Shown here: positions 36,920 through 43,868 of the stretch, in pieces
Numbering within the stretch: the first letter of the stretch is position 1
How the letters are laid out: the number at the start of each line of letters is the position of its first letter
DNA from: Gammaproteobacteria bacterium
GTDB lineage: Bacteria; Pseudomonadota; Gammaproteobacteria; Pseudomonadales; Azotimanducaceae
Direction: 5' to 3'
Assembly (NCBI GenBank): GCA_003247835.1
Contig: QJYB01000011.1
Span: 1-62,304 of the forward strand
DNA length: 62,304 bases
The notes under the pieces: generated by a model
The model's database searches: none
What the model was told of the DNA's origin: nothing
What the model saw: the letters and a program-made list of their open reading frames with translations, nothing else
Program-made: the position numbers and the translations under genes

Positions 36920-37311
36920 TGGCGCGCGCGAAACCGAAGCTCGACTGGCTCGAAGCCGCCCGGGAAGCCGTCAACGGGGATCCGGAATTCCGCAAGCTGG
37001 GCTCCACCGACGTGGTGCTGGGGCTGGCACTTGGTGACGAGACCCGGCTCGTGCGCTTCGAGGCGTTCGAAGTCGCCGGTATCGAGGCGGACGTGGATCT
37101 TAGGGATGCGTCTCTGGTGGTGCGGATGAACCCCAGGGACTGGAACGCCTACCTCAAGCAACGGGCCAAGGGCCGGGGCAAGAGCCTGCTGACGCTGGAC
37201 CTGGAAGAGGGGGTCATCGAGGCGTCGAGCCCACTCTCCCGGCAGCTGCTGCCCCGTTACAACCTGACCCTGCAGGCGTTCATCGACACGGGCGCGCGCC
37301 TGGCGGGCTGA
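36919..37311 (+). CDS. small SCP2-like protein of the diiron operon
   Basis: 130 aa. The order of predicted strands and helices (ADVDLRDASLVVRMNPRDWN, then EASSPLSRQLLPRYNLTLQA) resembles a sterol-carrier-protein-2 lipid-binding domain, though the match is weak. The size also fits the coupling/effector proteins of diiron monooxygenases. The first residues, MARAKPKLDW, share MARAK with the upstream subunit and PKLDW with both diiron-type proteins. The start ATG overlaps the previous stop (TGATG). It could deliver a hydrophobic substrate or dock on the oxygenase; neither is shown. Confidence 0.7.
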   Translation: MARAKPKLDWLEAAREAVNGDPEFRKLGSTDVVLGLALGDETRLVRFEAFEVAGIEADVDLRDASLVVRMNPRDWNAYLKQRAKGRGKSLLTLDLEEGVIEASSPLSRQLLPRYNLTLQAFIDTGARLAG

Positions 37312-37314
37312 GTC

Positions 37315-37590
37315 GTGCCCGTCTACGAGTTCCGGTGTCCAGCCTGCGGCGAGATCACCAGTATCGTCGCGCGGATGTCGGAGGCCGGCGGGACGTGCGT
37401 CTGCGCACACTGCGGTGCGACCGCCGAGCGGATCATCTCCAGGACGTCTGTGCACCTGTCCAGGGCCAGCAAGCTGGAGCGGCTCGATCCCAAGTACGAC
37501 AGAATGGTCGATCAGGCCATGACCAGCACCCGGCACGCGGAGCCCGACCGTCTGCTCAAGAAGATGAAGCCGTTATCCGGAGACGACTGA
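37315..37590 (+). CDS. FmdB-type zinc ribbon protein
   Basis: 91 aa. The N-terminal zinc ribbon is MPVYEFRCPACGE with a second pair CAHCGA, the FmdB/CxxC-CxxC pattern. The rest is a basic helical region (LSRASKLERLDPKYDRMV). It starts at GTG 37315, 3 bases after the SCP2-like gene, and is the last gene of the operon, followed directly by a hairpin. FmdB-like proteins are regulators or metallochaperone-like. Here it might serve iron-centre assembly or, if it binds iron like a rubredoxin, electron delivery. Confidence 0.82.
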   Translation: MPVYEFRCPACGEITSIVARMSEAGGTCVCAHCGATAERIISRTSVHLSRASKLERLDPKYDRMVDQAMTSTRHAEPDRLLKKMKPLSGDD

Positions 37591-37628
37591 GCAACGCGCA
37601 ACATCCCGTTATGCGGGTGTCGCGTTGC
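37591..37628 (+). terminator. long hairpin closing the diiron operon
   Basis: GCAACGCG (37591-37598) pairs perfectly with CGCGTTGC (37621-37628), and an inner arm ACATCCCG/CGGGTGT adds seven pairs with one bulge around the loop TTATG. It begins at the first base after the zinc-ribbon stop codon. There is no U run, but the size and place mark it as an operon-end structure. Confidence 0.55.
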
Positions 37629-37704
37629 CGTCATGGCATCGTGGCACCGTGGCCGATGCGGATGCGGTAGTATTCCCCTCCCCGAGGGAAGCGAGGAAGG
37701 ATCC

Positions 37705-38538
37705 ATGAGCACACAGATCCTTGCCGGCACCAGCGGCTACAGCTACAAGGAGTGGCGCGGAAAGTTTTACCCGCCGGACGTCCATCAGGACGAATGGCTG
37801 ACCTACTACGCCGGTCGGCTGCCGACTGTGGAGATCAACAACACCTTCTACCGGATGCCCCACAGCCATGTGGTGGAAACCTGGCGGGACAGCGTCCCGG
37901 AGACCTTCCGCTTCGTGATCAAGGCTTCCCGTCGCATCACCCACCAGAAGCAGCTCAAGGACGCTGAGGAACCGCTCGGTTACCTGCTCAGCCGCGCCGC
38001 GATACTCGGCGACCGGCTCGGAGCGCTGCTGTTTCAGCTGCCGCCATACCTGCGCGCGAATGTGGAAAGGCTGCAGCGTTTTCAGGCCCTGCTCCCGGAA
38101 GACGTACCCGTGGCCTTCGAGTTCCGCCACGAATCCTGGCGGGATCCGATCGTCACCGAGACGCTGGCCGAGCGCGGGCATGCCCGCGTGGTGAGCCACG
38201 AGACGGGCGAACCGGAGGTGATCGAAGCCGGCCCCCTCGTCTACCTGCGCCTGCGCGCGCCGGACTACAGCGATGCCGATCTCGTCGGCTGGCACGAGCG
38301 CATCGACGCCGGCGGTGCCCGGCAGGCGTACGTGTTCTTCAAGCACGAGGACGAAGCGGGCGGCCCGGAGCTCGCCGAGCGGTTTCTCTCTCTGTCCGGC
38401 AGGGTCAGACCCGAACCCAAGCGGGCTGCGCGGCGCGGCGGACGGAAGACTTCTGCCGCGGCGGAGCCTGCTCGTTCGGCCCCGAAAGCCGCGGCGCGCC
38501 GGAAGTCTCCGGCCACCGGACGCACCAGGAAGCGTTGA
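37705..38538 (+). CDS. DUF72 protein with basic C-terminal tail
   Basis: 277 aa. DUF72 (YecE family, TIM-barrel) hallmarks are ILAGTSGYSYKEWRGKFYP, YAGRLPTVEINNTFYRMP, RFVIKASRRITHQK, GALLFQLPP and VAFEFRHESW. The family is universal but its reaction is unknown. Unusually, the last 40 residues are an Ala/Lys/Arg tail (KRAARRGGRK, KAAARRKSPATGRTRKR), similar to the tail of the Ku protein in this window. That suggests nucleic-acid contact. ATG 37705 follows AGGAAGGA. Confidence 0.88.
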   Translation: MSTQILAGTSGYSYKEWRGKFYPPDVHQDEWLTYYAGRLPTVEINNTFYRMPHSHVVETWRDSVPETFRFVIKASRRITHQKQLKDAEEPLGYLLSRAAILGDRLGALLFQLPPYLRANVERLQRFQALLPEDVPVAFEFRHESWRDPIVTETLAERGHARVVSHETGEPEVIEAGPLVYLRLRAPDYSDADLVGWHERIDAGGARQAYVFFKHEDEAGGPELAERFLSLSGRVRPEPKRAARRGGRKTSAAAEPARSAPKAAARRKSPATGRTRKR

Positions 38539-38732
38539 CGCCAAACAGATCCGGCCACTGGTGGTTTTTCCGGGACGGTTCCGTCAGACTGGCACACGGG
38601 AGAGACTGAATCTAAGGGGCGTGTGGTCACCTGTCGGGAGTCCGACCGGTATGCCTTTACCACGCTGCCAGGACGTACCTTCCCTTCAGACTCCTTGTCG
38701 ACACTTCACTGGCGAACAAAGGAGAACACACC

Positions 38733-39491
38733 GTGAAGCATCTCACTGGACTATCACTGTTCATTCTGGCTCTGATCCCGTTGAGTGCCACAGCTCAGGC
38801 TGCAACCCCCACCATGGTTCGGGAGATCTATACCTGCAACTTCAATGACGGCAAGGGGATGAGCGACCTGATGGCCGCCCGGGACTTCTATCTCAAGCAG
38901 ATGGAAAAGGCAGGAATCAAGCCGTCTCAGGCGTTCGTCTGGACACCATACAAAGCCGCGGTGAATTTCGACTTTCTGTGGGCTAACAATTTTCCCGACA
39001 TGATGACCTGGGCCCGTGAAGCGGACAGGTATGACAAGTCGGCGGAAGGACAGGCGGCGGATGCCCGCTTCGCGACGGTCGCGACGTGCCAGGCGTCCCT
39101 GGCAAACCGACGGCAGTTTTTCCAGGCCGAGGGAGAGCTCAACGTCGACCAGAATCGTGGTGCGATACTCAACGCCGGAGCCTGCAGCTACCGGCGCGGT
39201 CACGGGCCCGACGACCTCGACGACCTGCTCAACCACGTGGCTGCGGTCATGGGTTCCACTGGTCTCAAGGACGGGTTCATTGCCTATGCGAGCGTGCCGA
39301 GCATGGGCACCGGAGATGCCACCCGGGATTTCTACCTCTATGGTGTGCAGTCGGATCTGGAGTCCTTTGCCGCGCGCAGCGCGGCCATGAACGCTGCCCC
39401 GGGGATGGATTCCCTGAGGCGGCACTTCCAGACCATCGCCCGTTGCGACACGGCGATGTTCCTCGGCCGGCAGGTGGTCGAGGCACCGTGA
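38733..39491 (+). CDS. secreted protein made of two internal repeats, unknown function
   Basis: 252 aa with a clear signal peptide (LFILALIPLSATAQA, cleavage near residue 23). The mature part is a duplication. Repeat 1 runs from C35 (YTCNFNDGKGMSDL) to C119 (FATVATCQ), and repeat 2 from C151 (GACSYRRGHGPDDL) to C238 (FQTIARCD). Each half keeps its outer Cys pair and a FPDMMTWA/QSDLESFA helix, which suggests two disulfide-closed units, perhaps a paired ferredoxin-like barrel. I recognise no family. GTG 38733 is used with AAAGGAGA upstream. The 194 bases before it hold no gene or clear promoter. Confidence 0.8.
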   Translation: MKHLTGLSLFILALIPLSATAQAATPTMVREIYTCNFNDGKGMSDLMAARDFYLKQMEKAGIKPSQAFVWTPYKAAVNFDFLWANNFPDMMTWAREADRYDKSAEGQAADARFATVATCQASLANRRQFFQAEGELNVDQNRGAILNAGACSYRRGHGPDDLDDLLNHVAAVMGSTGLKDGFIAYASVPSMGTGDATRDFYLYGVQSDLESFAARSAAMNAAPGMDSLRRHFQTIARCDTAMFLGRQVVEAP

Positions 39492-39499
39492 TCCGGCGC

Positions 39500-39529
39500 G
39501 GAGAAAGCGTCCGTGAGGGCGCTTTCTCC
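39500..39529. terminator. perfect 10-bp hairpin between convergent genes
   Basis: GGAGAAAGCG (39500-39509) and CGCTTTCTCC (39520-39529) enclose a 10-base loop. It lies between the stop of the secreted repeat protein and the stop of the convergent GGDEF gene, so it can end transcription from both sides. The descending arm is TTTCTCC rather than a U tract. Confidence 0.6.
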
Positions 39530-39531
39530 CC

Positions 39532-40512
39532 TCAAGCCAGATTCAGCTCACTGCTGGCGCTGTCCACCTGACCACGCTTCCGCTTCTTGGCCGCGTACAT
39601 GGCCTGGTCGGCGTGGTGGATGAGATCCTTGACCGTGCGCTGGCTGGGATAGCTGGCGATGCCTATGCTCACTGACGGTCTCACTTCGTGATCGTCGAGG
39701 ATCAGCGGTTCGCTGGCCGCCTGGCGAATGCGCTGCACGGTTTCCAGCGCCTCGTCCCAGTCTGCGTCCTCGAGCAGAATGACGAACTCGTCACCGCCCA
39801 GCCGACCGATGGTATCGCTCCTGCGCAGTGTCGAGCTCAACCGACGACAGAATGCCCTAAGGTACTCGTCACCGGCGCTGTGCCCGAAGGCGTCGTTGAC
39901 CTCCTTGAACCGATCGAGATCGCAGTACAGCAGTACCAGTCTGCCGTCGCTCCTTTCAGCCCGGGCGATGGCCTGCTCGGCGAAAGACAGGAATGCCCGA
40001 CGGTTGAGCGCGCCGGTGAGTGAGTCGCGCAACGTCAGGCGCTTCAGGCGGGCGTTGGCCTCGGCGAGCTCACCGAGGGTGGACTTCAGGCGGGTCTCCA
40101 GCCGTTTCCGCTCGATGGAGTGGACGACGCTGCTGATCAGCTGGCCGGGGTAGGTCTTCTGCTTGACCAGATAGTCCTGCACGCCGACACGCAGCAGCTG
40201 CTCCTGGACGGCGAAATCGTCCACCCGTGAGATGGCGATGACAGGTGTGACGCCGAAGGCGCGAACGTGCTCCGCCACCTCGTCGGGTCCGTGTCTCGTG
40301 GGGTCGTAGTCGAGCAGCACGACGTCGTAGTGATCGAGACGTGCAGCCTCACGGGCCGCGGTGAGGTCCGCCGCCACGTCCAGGCGGGCGAATACACTCG
40401 GAGCAACGCGCCGGATTCTTTGGGCCAGCAGGTTCGGGTCCGTGCCCAGACCCAGAACCAGTAGTGACAGCTCGGCGGGCAGTCGCTTGGCCCCCGAGGT
40501 CCTTTCTTTCAT
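39532..40512 (-). CDS. receiver-like/GGDEF diguanylate cyclase
   Basis: 326 aa. The first 130 residues fold like a receiver domain: VVLLDYD gives the phosphorylatable Asp and DYLVKQK the conserved Lys. The usual acidic pair near the N-terminus is missing (LLVLGLGTDP), so phosphorylation is uncertain. A coiled-coil linker (ETRLKSTLGELAEANARLKRL) leads to the GGDEF domain (DSLTGALNRRAF, LYCDLDRFKEVND, GRLGGDEFVILLE). The RRSD inhibitory site lies five residues before the active GGDEF. ATG 40512 is preferred; GTG 40560 would add 16 residues. No histidine kinase is nearby. Confidence 0.9.
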   Translation of the reverse strand: MKERTSGAKRLPAELSLLVLGLGTDPNLLAQRIRRVAPSVFARLDVAADLTAAREAARLDHYDVVLLDYDPTRHGPDEVAEHVRAFGVTPVIAISRVDDFAVQEQLLRVGVQDYLVKQKTYPGQLISSVVHSIERKRLETRLKSTLGELAEANARLKRLTLRDSLTGALNRRAFLSFAEQAIARAERSDGRLVLLYCDLDRFKEVNDAFGHSAGDEYLRAFCRRLSSTLRRSDTIGRLGGDEFVILLEDADWDEALETVQRIRQAASEPLILDDHEVRPSVSIGIASYPSQRTVKDLIHHADQAMYAAKKRKRGQVDSASSELNLA

Positions 40513-40602
40513 GTAACTGAGCGTACTCCTTTGTCCCACCGAGAACGTGAACTGCTTCACAGTCCGGTGGGGAAGTGCTGCACGCTCAGGACAGGAGAGA
40601 CC

Positions 40603-40806
40603 TCAGCCGTTCAGCAGGGCCTGCATGACGAAGAAGGCGAGCACGGCGACGGTGGCGCCCACCACCAGAATCAGAACGAAGGTGCCGTTGTCCGAGCTAC
40701 TGCTGCTGTCGCGGGTTTCGTCCTGTCCCCGTTTCGTGTTGGCGAGCAGGTACACTACGACGACGACGATGAGGGCGGGGACGAGCAGCTGGGCCAGGTA
40801 GCGCAT
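40603..40806 (-). CDS. small membrane protein, two helices
   Basis: 67 aa. Two long hydrophobic segments (QLLVPALIVVVVVYLLAN and FVLILVVGATVAVLAFFVM) flank a charged, Ser-rich linker (KRGQDETRDSSSSSDNG). This layout is unlikely by chance, so I call it a gene despite a poor ribosome site. Function unknown. It starts 16 bases from the divergent symporter start. Confidence 0.55.
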   Translation of the reverse strand: MRYLAQLLVPALIVVVVVYLLANTKRGQDETRDSSSSSDNGTFVLILVVGATVAVLAFFVMQALLNG

Positions 40807-40822
40807 GGGCGGAGGATAGCAC

Positions 40823-42256
40823 GTGGCCTGGTTCGGTGAGCACTGGTTTGCCGCTGTGCTGCTGGTCGCGTACTCGGCGGTGCTGCTCCATCACGCGCGG
40901 ATCGGCGCCCGTTCGAGCGGCAGCGTGACGGACTTCTACGTGGGCGGGCGGAGCCTCGGCGGTTTCGTCGTCGGCGTGTCGTTCTTTGCCACGTTCGCCA
41001 GCACCAACAGCTACATCGGCCACGCGGGAAAGGGTTACGAGTACGGACTGCCATGGATGGTGATGGCCGTGTTCATCGTGCTCTTCACCTGGCTCTCCTG
41101 GTCGCTGGTTGCCCCGAAGCTGCGGCATTTCACCAGTCACTGGGACGCGTTGACGCTGCCCGACTATCTGGAATCACGATTCGGCGGTGGCAATCGCACC
41201 CTGCGTACGACGGCCGCGGTGGTGATCCTGCTGTCGAGCCTGCTCTATCTGGTCGCCATCTTCAAAGGCGCGGGCAATCTGTTCGAGTACTTCCTCACCA
41301 TTCCCTATGAAGGCGCCGTCGCGCTGACCCTCGTCATCGTCATGCTCTACACCTCCATCGGTGGTTTCGTGTCCGTGGTGCGCACCGACGTGGTTCAGGG
41401 CATCCTGATGGTTCTCGGCTCCACCACCATTTTCTTTTTCGTGCTGAAGGCGGCCGGCGGCATGGGTGCCTTTCCGGCACTGGCCGACGCGCCGGACACG
41501 GCCCACCTGTTCACGCTGTCCGCGGGCATTCCCTTCGTGGTGCTGCTCGGTATTGCGCTGTCAGGATCTCTGAAGCTGCTGGTGGATCCCCGGCAGGTGT
41601 CCCGTTTCTATGCGCTCAGAGACGAACGCAGCGTCAGGGTCGGGATCTGGGTTGCGGTGATCGGCATCGCGCTCATCCAGCTCTGTCTGTTTCCCGTAGG
41701 CCTGCTCGCCCGCACGCTGCTGGATGGGGTGACGGATACCGATCTGGTGATCCCCACCCTCGTGAACGATCCAGGCGTCTTCCCCGTGTGGGTAGCCGAT
41801 TTTCTGGTGGTGGCCATGGTCGCTGCCGCCATGTCGTCCATGGACAGCGTGCTGCTGGTGGCGGCGTCCGTCCTGCACAGGGACTTGGTGGAAACCGTGC
41901 ATCCCACGGCCCATCCCGTGACGTGGACGCGGATCGGTGTGGTGGGTTTCTCGGTTCTCGCGGCGCTCATCGCCCTCGAACCACCGGGCGGAATCGTCGA
42001 GATCACGATCTTCTCCGGCAGTCTTTACGCCGTGTGCTTCTTTCCCGCCATTCTCTTCGGGCTGCACTGGCAGCGCGGATCCGCAAACGGCACGCTGCTG
42101 TCCATGATCGGTGGTGTGTCGGTGCTGCTTGCCTGGATGGTCTACGGGCCCAGGGACACGGTGCACGAGGTCTTTCCCGCGCTCGCCGTTTCGTGCCTGC
42201 TCTACGTGACGACGGCGCTCAGAAGCACACCTGCGATACCCCGGCTTCCCCGCTGA
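40823..42256 (+). CDS. sodium:solute symporter family protein
   Basis: 477 aa, about 12-13 membrane helices. SSS family marks are TDFYVGGRSLGGFVVGVSFFA near the start with FASTNSYIGHAGKGYEYG, and the sodium-site region AAAMSSMDSVLLVAASVL in the eighth helix. It drives uptake of an organic solute with Na+; the substrate is not evident. GTG 40823 has GGAGGAT 5 bases upstream. It ends 3 bases from the convergent GST gene. Confidence 0.92.
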   Translation: MAWFGEHWFAAVLLVAYSAVLLHHARIGARSSGSVTDFYVGGRSLGGFVVGVSFFATFASTNSYIGHAGKGYEYGLPWMVMAVFIVLFTWLSWSLVAPKLRHFTSHWDALTLPDYLESRFGGGNRTLRTTAAVVILLSSLLYLVAIFKGAGNLFEYFLTIPYEGAVALTLVIVMLYTSIGGFVSVVRTDVVQGILMVLGSTTIFFFVLKAAGGMGAFPALADAPDTAHLFTLSAGIPFVVLLGIALSGSLKLLVDPRQVSRFYALRDERSVRVGIWVAVIGIALIQLCLFPVGLLARTLLDGVTDTDLVIPTLVNDPGVFPVWVADFLVVAMVAAAMSSMDSVLLVAASVLHRDLVETVHPTAHPVTWTRIGVVGFSVLAALIALEPPGGIVEITIFSGSLYAVCFFPAILFGLHWQRGSANGTLLSMIGGVSVLLAWMVYGPRDTVHEVFPALAVSCLLYVTTALRSTPAIPRLPR

Positions 42257-42259
42257 AGG

Positions 42260-42871
42260 TCAGGTGCCTTCCACCTCGCGGATGACGTCTTCCCCGGCCA
42301 GCCGCTCGAGCAGCGATCGCACCTGGGGAAGACCTTCGAGTAGATCCATGCCGAAGATCTTTCCGGAAATGGCACCGGCCAGACCGAAGCTGTAGAAGGT
42401 GTAGAGATCGGCGAGATTGAACTCGCTGCCCGTGGCGTAGGGATCACAGACGTAGAGCCGGGCGACGGCACGAACTCCGCGCTCCAGGTCCGTCCGTGTC
42501 GATTGCCTGAGCTCCTCGCTCGCCTCCTGGCCGAAGAATGCCGCCGGCAGGCAGCGGCGGGCCACCAGCTCGATATCCAGCTCGACGTGGCGGATGAGCT
42601 CGAGCGTCTTGCCGCGGGCCCAGGGGTCTGCAGGCAGCAGTGGTCTGTCCGTATGCAGGGCGTCCAGATACTCGGCGATGGCGAGTGTTTCCGACAGATA
42701 TCCCTGATCCGTTTCCAGGCAGGGCACTCTGCCCATGGGGCTTTTCGTCAGATAATCCTCGTCCTGGCTCGGTGCGGCGTTCACCGCCTCGAAGGGGATG
42801 CGCTTGAACACCAGGCAGGCCCGTGCCAGCCGGTAGTAGTTGCTTCTGGACATGCCGTGCAGTTTGAGCAT
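42260..42871 (-). CDS. glutathione S-transferase
   Basis: 203 aa from ATG 42871. The thioredoxin-like half has KLHGMSRSNYYRLARACLVF, SPMGRVPCLETDQGYLSETLAIAEYL, and the helical half GSEFNLADLYTFYSFGLAG. The Ser-Arg-Ser-Asn after the first strand takes the place of the catalytic Tyr/Ser in cytosolic bacterial GSTs. Substrate unknown. It lies 28 bases after the alpha-E gene on the same strand and may be transcribed with it. Confidence 0.88.
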   Translation of the reverse strand: MLKLHGMSRSNYYRLARACLVFKRIPFEAVNAAPSQDEDYLTKSPMGRVPCLETDQGYLSETLAIAEYLDALHTDRPLLPADPWARGKTLELIRHVELDIELVARRCLPAAFFGQEASEELRQSTRTDLERGVRAVARLYVCDPYATGSEFNLADLYTFYSFGLAGAISGKIFGMDLLEGLPQVRSLLERLAGEDVIREVEGT

Positions 42872-42899
42872 CGTCGTCACTCCATTTTTTGGGCGCGGG

Positions 42900-43868
42900 T
42901 CAGGTAGTAGTCGGCCGCCTTCTCGGTTTGAACCGGAAGTACGTTCTGCTGATGATGCTGTCCAGCTCCACCAGCTCACGCTGGAAGTCGTCCAGGAATT
43001 TCCGCATCGCGCCGATGCTCATCCTGCCCACCTCAGTCGCAGCTGTCTGCCGCCTGAGCCGGTTGATCAGCCGCATGGGGCGGTCGTTTCGGGGCAGGTC
43101 GCGGATGCTGTGCCGCAGCGATTCCAACGGGTATGCCATGGAACGCGGCAGCTTGGTCTCGTGGACCAGCAGATCGAGCACGGCCTCCTGGCTGACCGGG
43201 CCCTGAACCACCTGGTTGTAGGCCTGGGTCGCATCGAGCGAGAGCAGCACGCTGCGCCACTGGATATCGTTGAAGGGCTCGAGCTCCGAGGCGTCGTCGA
43301 AGATGTCGTCACAGCCTGCTTCCAGTATACGGCTCGTCATGTCGGCCCGTTCGATGTAATTGCCGAGCCGGAGAAAGGTCCAGTGCGCGTCGTGCAGCAT
43401 GTTGGCGGAGAGGAAGCCATCGATGCGCTGAATGTAGGTCTGTACCTCCTGCAGACCCTCTACCCGTCGCGTGCGTGACAGAGGTTCAGAGAGACGATCC
43501 CGGGTGAACAGGTGCACGTCGTTGATGTACTCGACGCTCTTGCGCGGAATGATGCCGCGCAGGGTACGGACGTTCTCCCGTGCGTTGTCCAGCGACCGGA
43601 TCAGCGAACCCGAGTTGCGCACGTCGTTGATGAGGTGGCGGCAGACGGATTTCTCGTCAGTCTCGGTGAAGTTCTCGTCGAAAAGTGTTCGGGAGCCGGA
43701 GATGTTGACCAGACCCTGCCAGGCGAGCGGCAGCCGTTTCGGCAGGTCGAAGAGCAGATGTGAGTAGACGGTGACAAGGCGGGCGGTGCTGTCGGCCCGT
43801 TCCAGATAGCGGCCGAGCCAGTAAGCCCGCTCGGCTGTGCTCGAGAGTATCCGGTTCGAGCGGCTCAT
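42900..43868 (-). CDS. alpha-E domain protein
   Basis: 322 aa, all-helical. ILSSTAERAYWLGRYLERADSTAR is the typical start (cut here), then FLRLGNYIERADMTSRIL, LLSLDATQAYNQVV and PRSMAYPLESLRHSI. This family almost always sits beside a COG2308 ATP-grasp protein, as here, with a 4-base overlap. The pair is thought to take part in a peptide-like ligation or modification whose product is unknown. The transglutaminase-like and Anbu-peptidase genes often found with them are absent. Confidence 0.92.
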   Translation of the reverse strand: MSRSNRILSSTAERAYWLGRYLERADSTARLVTVYSHLLFDLPKRLPLAWQGLVNISGSRTLFDENFTETDEKSVCRHLINDVRNSGSLIRSLDNARENVRTLRGIIPRKSVEYINDVHLFTRDRLSEPLSRTRRVEGLQEVQTYIQRIDGFLSANMLHDAHWTFLRLGNYIERADMTSRILEAGCDDIFDDASELEPFNDIQWRSVLLSLDATQAYNQVVQGPVSQEAVLDLLVHETKLPRSMAYPLESLRHSIRDLPRNDRPMRLINRLRRQTAATEVGRMSIGAMRKFLDDFQRELVELDSIISRTYFRFKPRRRPTTT

